Assembly (NCBI GenBank): GCA_944319815.1
Contig: CALUEX010000053.1
Location: 89,147 to 153,146 of the forward strand
DNA: 64,000 nt
Direction of reading: 5' to 3'
From: an uncultured Prevotella sp.
GTDB lineage: Bacteria > Bacteroidota > Bacteroidia > Bacteroidales > Bacteroidaceae
Shown piece after piece: positions 51,757-60,563 of the stretch. Every line of letters starts with the position of its first letter. Position 1 is the first letter of the stretch. The notes below the pieces were generated by a model that made no database searches, had not been told where the DNA came from, and saw only the letters and a program-made list of their open reading frames with translations. A program made the position numbers and the translations under genes.

Positions 51757-52032
51757 CATCGTTTTCCACATTATTTACCCGACGGTGCACCCGCAAACGG
51801 ACGCGCCGCCCCACCCTACGGCGCGCACGCGCTGCAAGGGAAGGATACCAATGTCCTACGCTTTGCACCCATCCAACCTGTAGGGACGCACGAGGCAATG
51901 CACTTGTCTTTAACTCCTTAGCGAGTGAAACGAGCGTTAACTACTTTAACTCCTTTAACTACTAATGAATGGGAGCGTAGCGGACATTCATAAAAACAAA
52001 CATTCACTACACCTAAAAACACGCGAAAAACG
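51757..52032. other. Intergenic stretch with repeat remnants
   Basis: Contains a partial GTAGGGACGCACGA half-palindrome (51880-51893), a CTCCTTAGCGAGTGAAACGAG word tract (51910-51965) and the ATGAATG...GACATTCAT word. No gene is seen. Confidence 0.5.
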
Positions 52033-54210
52033 ATGAAAAAAGCTATATTCGCGCTCATGGCCATAGCCGCTTGGGCGCAGGGCACGTATGCCCAGAACAC
52101 GCTGAAGGCCACCGTAAAGGAGGCTGAAGACGGCGAGACACTAATAGGAGTCACGGCAAAGGTTGACGGCACGGGCATCACCGCCGTGTCTGACGCTGAC
52201 GGCAACATCACCATCGACGGCATTCCCGACGGGCCACAGAGCATCACCTTCAGCTACATAGGCTACGAAGACAAGACCGAAAAACTGACATTTCCGCTCG
52301 CGGCGGACGCCACGCTGACCGTAACAATGAGCGAGGACGAGGAGGAACTGGACGAGGTCGTGGTACAGACGACACGCGGCACACGCAGCATAAGGAACGT
52401 GCCGACGCGCATCGAGTTCATCTCGGGCGAGGAACTCGACGAGAAGTCGAGCATGAAACCGGGCGACATACGTATGCTGCTGAACGAAAGCACGGGCATA
52501 TCAACGCAACAGACGTCGGCCATATCGGGCAACGCGGCCATACGCATACAGGGACTTGACGGGCGATATACGCAAATACTGAAGGACGGCTTCCCCACCT
52601 TTGCCGGTGCGGCGAGCGGTCTCGGCCTGTTGCAGACGCCGCCGCTCGACCTGAAACAGGTGGAAATCATCAAGGGGTCGTCGTCAACGCTCTACGGAGG
52701 GGGCGCAATCGCCGGCTTGGTCAACCTCATATCAAAGACTCCTGAAGAAGAACGCGAGCTGAGCTTCCTGCTCAACGGCACGTCGGGCAAAGGCCTTGAC
52801 GCAAGCGCTTTCTACAGCCAGAGGTTCGGCAAGGTGGGCACCACGATGCTGTTCTCGTACAACCGCAACTGGGCTTACGACCCTTCAGACACGGGCTTCA
52901 CGGCCATACCTGAGTTCGACCGCTTCACTTTCAACCCTAAACTGTTCCTTTATTTCTCCGAGAACACCGAGATGAACATAGCCATAAACACGATGTTCGA
53001 GAAACGTTTGGGCGGCGACATTGAGTACGTGGAGGGTCGCGGCGACGAGACTCACGCCTACTTCGAGCGCAACAAGACGCAACGCCACTCGCTGCAGGCT
53101 ACGCTGACCCACAAGTTTGACGACCGCAACCGCCTCACGGCGAAAGCCAGCGGCACGTATTACGACCGCGTGATGGAAGTGCCCGGCTACAAGTTTGACG
53201 GCAGCCAGGTGTCAACCTTCGCCGAGGCGGCGTTTGCGCAGACGGGGAAAAAGCATGAATGGGTGGCCGGACTGAACCTATGGACGGAGGAGTTCAACGA
53301 GAAACACGCCGGCACCGTTGGCAAACGTGACTATACGCAGACCGTGGCCGGAGCCTTCGCACAAGGCACATGGGCCGCCGCGCGGTGGCTCGACGTTGAG
53401 GCAGGGCTGCGCGCCGACCACGTGTGGGACTACGGCTGGGCTGTTCTGCCGCGCCTCTCGGCCTTGTTCAAGGTTACCGAAGGGCTGTCGTCGCGCCTCA
53501 GCGGAGGCTTCGGCTACAAGGCTCCGACCATCTTCACCGAGGACACCGAGCGGATACAGTACGCCGGGGTGATGCCCATAAGCCCCGAGACCAACAAGCT
53601 GGAGCGCAGCTACGGAGCCAACTGGGACGTCAACTACGTAACCTCGCTGTTCGGTGGCGAGGTGTCACTGGCCGTCAACCAGCTGTTCTTCTACACATAC
53701 ATCAAGTCGCCGTTGCTGATGGAGGAAGCCGGCGACGGCCTCTACCGCATGGTCAACATAGGCGGGCACATGGACACGAAGGGCTGCGAAACCAACGTGA
53801 AGGTTGGCTACAAGGACTTCCACCTGTTCCTCGGCTACACGTTCACCGACGCCCGCACGCATGACGGCGACCACTCTCACCGCAACTACCTGACGCCCCG
53901 CCACAGGGTGAACGCCATCCTGATGTACGAAGTTGAGGACAAGTGGCGCGTAGGTCTGGAGTCATACTACTACAGCAAGCAGGAGCTTAGCGACGGCCGC
54001 GAGGGCAAGCCCTACACCATGTTCGGCCTAATGGTGGAGAAAATCTGGGAGAAATTCTCCGTGTTCGCCAACTTCGAGAACTTCACCGACCGCCGCCAGA
54101 CGCGCTTCGACACCATCTACAACGGCACCGTAACCCATCCCGAGTTCCGCGACATATACGCCCCGCTCGAAGGCTTCGTCTTCAATGCCGGCGTGAAAAT
54201 CAGGCTGTAG
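52033..54210 (+). CDS. TonB-dependent receptor, metal/siderophore type (725 aa)
   Basis: An outer-membrane transporter of the BtuB/FepA kind rather than SusC, since it lacks the long SusC barrel. A signal peptide (MKKAIFALMAIAAWAQGTYAQ) leads to a carboxypeptidase-like domain (EAEDGETLIGVTAKVDGTG). The TonB box region is ELDEVVVQTTRGTRSIRNVPT, the plug has AAIRIQGLDGRYTQILKDGF and VEIIKGSSSTLYGGGAIAGLVNLIS, and the barrel ends VFNAGVKIRL. The substrate is unknown; the Cys-rich secreted protein upstream makes a metal or metal complex plausible. No SusD follows it. Confidence 0.9.
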   Translation: MKKAIFALMAIAAWAQGTYAQNTLKATVKEAEDGETLIGVTAKVDGTGITAVSDADGNITIDGIPDGPQSITFSYIGYEDKTEKLTFPLAADATLTVTMSEDEEELDEVVVQTTRGTRSIRNVPTRIEFISGEELDEKSSMKPGDIRMLLNESTGISTQQTSAISGNAAIRIQGLDGRYTQILKDGFPTFAGAASGLGLLQTPPLDLKQVEIIKGSSSTLYGGGAIAGLVNLISKTPEEERELSFLLNGTSGKGLDASAFYSQRFGKVGTTMLFSYNRNWAYDPSDTGFTAIPEFDRFTFNPKLFLYFSENTEMNIAINTMFEKRLGGDIEYVEGRGDETHAYFERNKTQRHSLQATLTHKFDDRNRLTAKASGTYYDRVMEVPGYKFDGSQVSTFAEAAFAQTGKKHEWVAGLNLWTEEFNEKHAGTVGKRDYTQTVAGAFAQGTWAAARWLDVEAGLRADHVWDYGWAVLPRLSALFKVTEGLSSRLSGGFGYKAPTIFTEDTERIQYAGVMPISPETNKLERSYGANWDVNYVTSLFGGEVSLAVNQLFFYTYIKSPLLMEEAGDGLYRMVNIGGHMDTKGCETNVKVGYKDFHLFLGYTFTDARTHDGDHSHRNYLTPRHRVNAILMYEVEDKWRVGLESYYYSKQELSDGREGKPYTMFGLMVEKIWEKFSVFANFENFTDRRQTRFDTIYNGTVTHPEFRDIYAPLEGFVFNAGVKIRL

Positions 54211-54303
54211 GCCGCCGGTAAAAGGCATAAGGCAAGATGCGTGGTATGTCGTTAAACAGCAAGAGCTAACCATTGTCATAACAACCTGACAACCAACACA
54301 TTA

Positions 54304-54538
54304 CAAAAGGGCACGTTTTGCGCTGCAAAACGTGCCCTTTTACGTCATGAAAGGATAGCTCTTAGCGTGCAAAAGGTATCCTTTCGCAAAACCGACAATA
54401 TGGTAATTAACGCCAGTTCGGTATAACCCGATGACGGATATTCAAAATTTACCCCGCAAACGCCGATAAGCCACGGCATTAACCCTCCTCCATATTGCCA
54501 TCCGCCCCTGTGGGGACGCTCGGTCGGAGCGTCACTAC
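54304..54538. repeat. Composite repeat block H+P (copy 2)
   Basis: Starts with the CAAAAGGGCACGTTTTGC hairpin, then AAAAGGTATCC, TAATTAACGCCAGTTCGG, CAAACGCCGATAAG and a single fused GTAG palindrome (54510-54538, core GCTCGGTCGGAGC, ending CACTAC). Same module order as 42571-42868. Confidence 0.75.
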
Positions 54539-54875
54539 CCCGTGGCGGACATTGCAATAGGTGGACGGAAGCGATATTTTCACAGCATAACCAAAATGAA
54601 CACTATACTGCAAAAACCGTTGACTGGCACGGAAAAGGCCGGTTCCTTATACCAAACTAACGTGGCAATACTGTCACATCAACAAAAAAAGCCGACACCG
54701 ATTGCGCCAAAATGTCAGATGCAGTGGCACGTCCCCGCGTTTGGCATACGTTTTGTTAAATGATATGTGACAATAAGTGTTGCGTCAGAGCTACGGATAC
54801 AGACTGATGTATAGCCGTAAAACCTGATAAACACACTACCGTAAAACCGAAAAAATAATAAAAAACGAAATAATT
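54539..54875. other. Intergenic region before dnaK
   Basis: No gene is supported. The region is AT-rich near dnaK and no perfect TTTG/TAnnTTTG promoter could be picked out, nor a CIRCE-like inverted repeat. Confidence 0.4.
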
Positions 54876-56801
54876 ATGGGAAAGATTATTGGAATTGACT
54901 TAGGAACAACAAACTCTTGCGTTGCCGTATTCGAGGGCAACGAGCCTGTTGTAATAGCTAACAGCGAGGGCAAGCGCACAACGCCTTCAGTTGTAGGTTT
55001 CGTGAAAGACGGTGAACGTAAAATCGGTGACCCGGCAAAGCGCCAGGCCATAACAAACCCGAAGAACACCATCTACTCAATCAAGCGCTTCATGGGCGAG
55101 ACATACGACCAGAGCCGCAAGGAGGCTGAGCGCGTGCCGTTCACGGTCGTGAACGAGGGCGGATACCCCCGCGTGGAAATCGACGGGCGCAAATACACTC
55201 CGCAGGAAATATCGGCCATGGTGCTGCAAAAGATGAAGAAGACCGCCGAGGACTATCTCGGACAGGAGGTTACGGACGCCGTTATCACCGTTCCGGCTTA
55301 CTTCTCTGACTCTCAGCGCCAGGCTACGAAAGAGGCTGGACAGATAGCCGGACTCAACGTCCGCCGTATCGTCAACGAGCCTACGGCAGCCGCGCTGGCT
55401 TACGGAGTTGACAAAGCCAACAAAGACATGAAGATTGCCGTGTTCGACCTTGGCGGCGGTACGTTCGATATATCAATACTTGAGTTCGGCGGAGGCGTGT
55501 TCGAGGTGCTCTCCACCAACGGTGACACCCACCTCGGAGGTGACGACTTCGACCAGGTTATCATCGACTGGCTCGTAAACGGCTTCAAGGCCGACGAAGG
55601 CATCGACCTCTCGAAAGACCCGATGGCCATGCAGCGCCTGAAGGAAGCTGCCGAGAAGGCGAAAATCGAGCTGTCAAGCTCAAGTTCAACGGAAATCAAC
55701 CTGCCGTACATCACGGCTGAAGGCGGCGTGCCAAAGCACTTGGTGAAGACTCTGACACGTGCACAGTTTGAGCAGTTGGCACACTCGCTCATCCAGGCTT
55801 GCCTCGTTCCGTGCCAGAACGCGATACGCGACGCCAAGCTGACAACGTCAGACATCGACGAGGTTATCCTCGTGGGCGGTTCAAGCCGTATACCAGCCGT
55901 GCAGGAGTTGGTTAAGAACTACTTTGGCAAGGAGCCTTCAAAGGGCGTCAACCCCGACGAGGTAGTAGCCGTAGGAGCAGCCATCCAGGGTGCAATCCTC
56001 AACAAGGAGAGCGGCGTAGGCGACATCGTGCTGCTCGACGTGACACCGCTTACCCTCGGTATCGAGACCATGGGCGGCGTGATGACGAAGCTCATCGACG
56101 CCAACACCACCATCCCGTGCAAGAAGAGCGAGACGTTCTCTACTGCCGTTGACAACCAGACAGCCGTAACAATACACGTATTGCAGGGCGAACGCCCAAT
56201 GGCTGCGCAGAACAAGAGCATCGGCCAGTTCAACCTTGAGGGCATAGCCCCGGCACGCCGTGGTGTTCCTCAGATTGAGGTGACCTTCGACATCGACGCA
56301 AACGGTATCCTCAACGTGAGCGCCAAGGACAAGGCTACGGGCAAGGAGCAGGCCATCCGCATAGAGGCTTCGTCAGGCTTGACCCAAGACGAGATTAACC
56401 GCATGAAGGCGGAGGCCGAGCAGAACGCCGAGAACGACAAGAAAGAGCGTGAGCGTGTGGACAAGATGAACCAGGCAGACTCGATGATATTCACCACCGA
56501 GAACTTCCTGAAGGACAACGGCGACAAAATCCCTGCCGACCAGAAGTCGAACATCGAGAGCGCACTCCAGCAGCTCCGCGACGCCCACAAGAGCGGCGAC
56601 ATCACTGCGATAGACAACGCCATCAACAACCTCAACACCGTAATGCAGGCAGCCAGCGCACAGATGTACCAGCAGGCGGGCGGCGCACAGCCCAACGCCG
56701 GCCAGGGCTTCACCGGCAACAATGCCGGAGCCGGCCAGCAGCAAAACACCGGCAAGTCTGACGACAACGTGCAGGACGCCGACTTTGAGGAAGTTAAGTA
56801 A
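54876..56801 (+). CDS. dnaK: Molecular chaperone DnaK (641 aa)
   Basis: ATP-driven Hsp70 chaperone of the cytoplasm. The first phosphate loop is [17 protein letters not shown]; further signatures are [30 protein letters not shown] and [14 protein letters not shown]. The linker [10 protein letters not shown] leads to the substrate domain, and a Gln/Gly-rich tail ends DADFEEVK. Length is typical. grpE and dnaJ are not adjacent. A terminator follows at 56834-56866. It is the last core gene before the AT-rich island, so its 3' end marks the island edge. Confidence 0.98.
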   Translation: MGKIIGIDLGTTNSCVAVFEGNEPVVIANSEGKRTTPSVVGFVKDGERKIGDPAKRQAITNPKNTIYSIKRFMGETYDQSRKEAERVPFTVVNEGGYPRVEIDGRKYTPQEISAMVLQKMKKTAEDYLGQEVTDAVITVPAYFSDSQRQATKEAGQIAGLNVRRIVNEPTAAALAYGVDKANKDMKIAVFDLGGGTFDISILEFGGGVFEVLSTNGDTHLGGDDFDQVIIDWLVNGFKADEGIDLSKDPMAMQRLKEAAEKAKIELSSSSSTEINLPYITAEGGVPKHLVKTLTRAQFEQLAHSLIQACLVPCQNAIRDAKLTTSDIDEVILVGGSSRIPAVQELVKNYFGKEPSKGVNPDEVVAVGAAIQGAILNKESGVGDIVLLDVTPLTLGIETMGGVMTKLIDANTTIPCKKSETFSTAVDNQTAVTIHVLQGERPMAAQNKSIGQFNLEGIAPARRGVPQIEVTFDIDANGILNVSAKDKATGKEQAIRIEASSGLTQDEINRMKAEAEQNAENDKKERERVDKMNQADSMIFTTENFLKDNGDKIPADQKSNIESALQQLRDAHKSGDITAIDNAINNLNTVMQAASAQMYQQAGGAQPNAGQGFTGNNAGAGQQQNTGKSDDNVQDADFEEVK

Positions 56802-56833
56802 GTATAGATAATTACCGAAAGGTATAGATAGAT

Positions 56834-56866
56834 AAATCCGCATAGCTCAATGAGTTATGCGGATTT
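56834..56866 (+). terminator. Intrinsic terminator of dnaK
   Basis: AAATCCGCATA (56834-56844) pairs with TATGCGGATTT (56856-56866), with inner CTCA/TGAG pairing, followed by TTCTTTTT. Confidence 0.85.
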
Positions 56867-56892
56867 TCTTTTTAGTTAAACTTTGTATTTCT

Positions 56893-56924
56893 TTTGTTAT
56901 ATTCGGATATTTGCTTTATTTTTG
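56893..56924 (+). promoter_or_regulatory. Promoter of the HTH-integrase pair
   Basis: TTTG (56893-56896), 20 nt, TATTTTTG (56917-56924), 75 nt before the HTH start codon. Confidence 0.7.
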
Positions 56925-56999
56925 CACCATATTTGTACCAACACTTATTGGTAGATAATGTGACACTTAATAACAATAGTAATAATAAAACAGAACTGT

Positions 57000-57551
57000 A
57001 TGGGTGCAGCAAAGTTTGAGATAACAAGGAAATGCAAGATTTGCGGTGAGCCATTCGTCGCAAAGACTATCACGTCTTGGTATTGCTCACCAAGATGTTC
57101 TAAAGTTGCATTTAAACGCAGAAAAGATGAAGAGAAAAGAAATGAGCGTTTGGATGCTATAGCCAAATCTATTCCCAAAGACCAAGAGTACATTACAGTA
57201 CCAGAGGCATATTCCATGTTTGGAATCAGTAAAGAGACACTATATCGTTTAATTCGTAAAGGTGTTATTCCAAGTGTGAATGCAGGTCAGCGCCAAACAC
57301 GAGTAAGCAAAGAAACGCTTATGGAGATGTACCCTCTAAGGAAGAGTTTGCTTAAGAAGCAGCCCAAGCCCATTCCCAAGCTGTATAGTTTGGAACCAAA
57401 GGATTGCTATACGATACAGCAAGCGTGTGAGAAATATCACATGAATGATAGTACACTCTATCTTCAAATCAGAAAGTTTTCAATTCCGACTCGGCAAATC
57501 GGCAATTTCGTATATGTGCCCAAGAAGGAAATAGACAACCTCTATAAATAA
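57000..57551 (+). CDS. Zinc-ribbon, double helix-turn-helix excisionase-like protein (183 aa)
   Basis: A four-cysteine N-terminal ribbon (C12-x2-C15 ... C29-x3-C33 in RKCKICGEPF and YCSPRCSK) is followed by two HTH_17/MerR-like DNA-binding units. These are YITVPEAYSMFGISKETLYRLIRKGVIPS (about 70-98) and YTIQQACEKYHMNDSTLYLQIRKFSIPTRQIG (about 140-171). Such proteins sit beside tyrosine recombinases in Bacteroidota mobile elements and act as excisionase or directionality factors. The integrase gene begins 8 nt downstream, so both are one operon. Base composition is AT-rich, unlike the core genes before it. Confidence 0.8.
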   Translation: MGAAKFEITRKCKICGEPFVAKTITSWYCSPRCSKVAFKRRKDEEKRNERLDAIAKSIPKDQEYITVPEAYSMFGISKETLYRLIRKGVIPSVNAGQRQTRVSKETLMEMYPLRKSLLKKQPKPIPKLYSLEPKDCYTIQQACEKYHMNDSTLYLQIRKFSIPTRQIGNFVYVPKKEIDNLYK

Positions 57552-57559
57552 GCATCCCT

Positions 57560-58693
57560 ATGAAGAAATCTCTATCCCACACCCGTGTTTCCGTGAAACT
57601 TCGCAAGGCAGAGTTTCGCAAGGAATGGTATCTTTACATAGAGTCATATCCGGTTATATCCAAAAACGGTGGCAAGCCACAGCGAGTTCGCGAGTATGTC
57701 AACCGTACTATAACCACTCCGATATGGGACAAAAGCAGAACGGCAAGAACAGCTTCCGACGGAAGTGTAACATATAAGCCGAAACGTGATGTCAATGGTG
57801 TCATCCTCTGCAAGTCGGAGCTTGACCAAGAATCATGCATCTATGCAGACAAGGTCAGGGCTATTAGACAAAAGGAATACGATACCGCAGGACTTTACTC
57901 TGAATCAGAAGCCTCCTTATTGGAACAGAAAGAGAAATCGCAATGCGATTTTATTACATATTTCAAGAGTATAATAGATATTCGGCACAGGAATAGTTCA
58001 GACTCTATTATCGTAAATTGGAATCGTGTATATGCACTGATGCTCATCTTTACCGACAATCAGCCAATGATCTTTGCCAACATAGACACAAAGCTGGTTG
58101 AGGATTTTAGGTTGTTCCTTTTGGATGCTCCACAAGGAGGTAACAAGAAAGGGACAATCTCGCAAAATACGGCTTCCACCTATTTTGCAATATTCAAGGC
58201 TGGATTAAAGCAAGCGTTTGTTGATGGATATTTTGTATCTGATATTGCAGCTAAGATAAAAGGTATAAAAGAGAAAGAGGCAAGAAGGGAGCATCTTACC
58301 TTAGAGGAACTTAACCGATTGGTTTGTACACCATGCGACAATCCCACTATCAAACGTGCAGCCCTTTTCTCTGCTTTGACAGGTCTTCGACATTGTGACA
58401 TTATGAAAATGACATGGAAAGAGTTGACAAAGGAAGGCACTCACTATCGCATCAACTTCGACCAAAAGAAGACAAAGGGCGTTGAGTACATGCCTATTTC
58501 TGAGCAAGCGTATGATCTATGTGGAGAACCTGGGCATCCTGACCAATTAGTATTTGAAGGTCTGCCTGCCCCATCCTGGATTTCCAAACCTTTGGCAAAA
58601 TGGATTGAGGCATCAGGAATCACTAAGCATATCACTTTCCATTGCGCTAGGCATCACCATTTATCTTATACGTTGAAAATAAGCAGTTTATAA
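57560..58693 (+). pseudogene. Tyrosine recombinase truncated after the HxxR box
   Basis: A site-specific integrase of the Bacteroidota type: an N-terminal AP2-like/Arm segment (SHTRVSVKLRKAEFRKEWYLYIESYPVI), a SAM-like core-binding domain, and the catalytic domain with Arg277 (TGLRHCDIMKM), Lys near 303 (DQKKTKG) and H361-x-x-R364 (TFHCARH). The usual sequence after HCARH (TFATLQL..., GH, and the Tyr nucleophile) is absent. From about 58655 the frame reads HHLSYTLKISSL and stops. The last catalytic His and Tyr are missing, so it should be inactive. The break marks a deletion or recombination junction. Confidence 0.85.
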
Positions 58694-58892
58694 GAATATG
58701 TTTTTTTACAGGTAACGATTTAGAAACGAGCGAAGTTCTATATTTTGTTAGATTTTACATCAATCAAAAGAACACTATTTATGTATCCACAAAGATATTA
58801 ATATTTCTATTATTATGGAAATCTACCTTAACAAATTATATGTAAATCCGATATTTCTCTATAGTGCATTTTAATCTAATAAAATAAATCCT
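58655..58892. other. Junction and AT-rich intergenic stretch
   Basis: Starts at the breakpoint in the integrase and runs to the next promoter. No integrase 3' end was found in any frame here; no other gene is seen. Confidence 0.5.
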
Positions 58893-58900
58893 TATATTTG
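58893..58900 (+). promoter_or_regulatory. -7 box of the DUF262-ATPase pair
   Basis: TATATTTG, 25 nt before the ATG, with TTTT at 58869-58872 in the -33 position. Confidence 0.6.
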
Positions 58901-58925
58901 TACGATACTAAATCATACCATTAGA

Positions 58926-60563
58926 ATGGCTCTATCATTATCAGCAGAACAAAAAAATTTAAGGTCATTATTTATTAATGATGACAGGTACATCGTTCCT
59001 CCGTTTCAGAGGCCTTATAGATGGACGAAAAAAGAGGCAAAGCAATTATTTGATGATATTACGCAAGCCTTTAAGTTAAATGAAGATTATTTTGTTGGGA
59101 ACATTGTTATTGCTCGTGGAAACGATGATAAATCTAAACCACAGATTATCGACGGGCAACAAAGAATTTTAACTTTATGGATGTTCTTAAAAGCTCTTGC
59201 AATCTTAACTAAAGTTCCAAGAATAGAGGAAATGCTATCAATAAAAGATTGGGAAGATAATAATGTGCTTTCTAAAATTGATTCATTAGTATTTGAAGAA
59301 GCTGATCAAGAGGGAATTGATGATTTACTGAATTGGCAACAAGATGATTTCAAGAATAAAATCAAAGAGATTTCTAAATTAGGTCAGATCCAATCAAATG
59401 CAATCCAAATTTATAAATGGATTCAAGAATATTTTAGTCGAATTGGAAATGTCGAGCAGACCAGTTTTTGGAAGTATTTTATTGATAGAGTATATTTATT
59501 ACCAATAGTACTCGACGGCAAAGATATGGCGGAAGCTACTTCACGCGCATTAACAATTTTTGAAACAATCAACAATCGTGGACTAGATTTAGCAGATGCA
59601 GATATATTAAAGGCAAAACTCTATGAGATGGCTAGTAGTGTGAAAGAAGGTAATGAATTTATTTTGGAATGGAAAAATTTAGGACAAAAATGTCTAGAAT
59701 TGAACATTTCTGTAAATGAAGTCTTTAGATATTATTTGCGAATTATACGAGCTCAAAACAATCAAACCACGTCTGAACCTAATTTAAGAAATTTCTTTTT
59801 GAATCATGATATTTCTCCATTCAAAACAAAAAAATGGAAAAATATTATGAATGACCTTAATTCAATTGGTGATGTTCTTGAAAAGATTGATACATTAAAG
59901 TATTCATCTGCTAAAACAGCGCTATTATATCAAGTCCTGCAAGCACATTCTAGTGCTATTCCATTATCAGCTATGGTGGTTTTTGTATATTCGACTTTAG
60001 AATCAGATGATTCCCAACAAGAACAAAAGGTTGTTGACTTTTTAGAATTTCTTGTAAAAATATGCTATGCTCATGATCCAGCCCAAGATATAAAATATAA
60101 GATATTTGATATTAATGTAAAGATCATGAATAAAAGGCAAATGATACTACAAAATGGTGAACTTTCAGATGATTTTTTTGATGAAAGACGACGCTTAAGA
60201 AATGGATTTGTAATGCTTTACCATTATCTTACTGAAGATAATTGGAATTCATTAAAAATAACATTTCCATTAAATGTAGAACGTATTGTTCGACAAAGTG
60301 ATACAACTGCCCATTGGGATTGGCCTAATGAAACCATAAAATATGACATTGAAGATATGGCGAATTTTTCTATTATTGATTTTCCAAAAACATATAAATC
60401 TTTATCAGAAAGAAGCCTTTTATATAATTCATCTAGTCTCAACTCTGTTGCCAAAATCCTTAGAGGTAAAACGTACTATTCTTATAATGATTTTCTTTAT
60501 AGAAAGAAAGATATGCGAGAAATACTTTCCAGTTTTTTAAAATCTACTAAAATCTACGTGTGA
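58926..60563 (+). CDS. DUF262 (GmrSD N-terminal-like) protein (545 aa)
   Basis: The N-terminal half is a DUF262 domain: VPPFQRPYRW (residues 26-33), DYFVGNIVI, then the hallmark IDGQQR (residues 75-80) and LTLWMF. This ParB-like domain is the N-terminal part of GmrSD-type modification-dependent restriction enzymes and of SspE/BrxU. The usual DUF1524 C-terminal nuclease carries an EHI-P or H-x-x-P motif. Here the equivalent region (IEDMANFSIIDFPKTYKSLSERSLLYNSSSLNS) lacks the histidine, so the nuclease may be lost or replaced. The ATPase gene starts within its stop codon (GTGA overlap), which implies translational coupling. AT-rich composition. Confidence 0.75.
   Translation: MALSLSAEQKNLRSLFINDDRYIVPPFQRPYRWTKKEAKQLFDDITQAFKLNEDYFVGNIVIARGNDDKSKPQIIDGQQRILTLWMFLKALAILTKVPRIEEMLSIKDWEDNNVLSKIDSLVFEEADQEGIDDLLNWQQDDFKNKIKEISKLGQIQSNAIQIYKWIQEYFSRIGNVEQTSFWKYFIDRVYLLPIVLDGKDMAEATSRALTIFETINNRGLDLADADILKAKLYEMASSVKEGNEFILEWKNLGQKCLELNISVNEVFRYYLRIIRAQNNQTTSEPNLRNFFLNHDISPFKTKKWKNIMNDLNSIGDVLEKIDTLKYSSAKTALLYQVLQAHSSAIPLSAMVVFVYSTLESDDSQQEQKVVDFLEFLVKICYAHDPAQDIKYKIFDINVKIMNKRQMILQNGELSDDFFDERRRLRNGFVMLYHYLTEDNWNSLKITFPLNVERIVRQSDTTAHWDWPNETIKYDIEDMANFSIIDFPKTYKSLSERSLLYNSSSLNSVAKILRGKTYYSYNDFLYRKKDMREILSSFLKSTKIYV

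Noticed and set aside
54542-54763. 73-codon open frame before dnaK
   Set aside because: No promoter, no conserved features, starts in a repeat.
26-56888. A shared 17-nt word TTTAGTTAAACTTTGTA at the window start and just after dnaK, considered as an attachment-site pair
   Set aside because: The two copies are 57 kb apart with core genes between them, and the word resembles promoter-like AT-rich sequence; too weak.
58655-58925. Frameshifted continuation of the integrase
   Set aside because: All three plus frames were checked by eye for the expected TFATLQ..., GH and Tyr region; none is present, so this is a truncation, not a frameshift.
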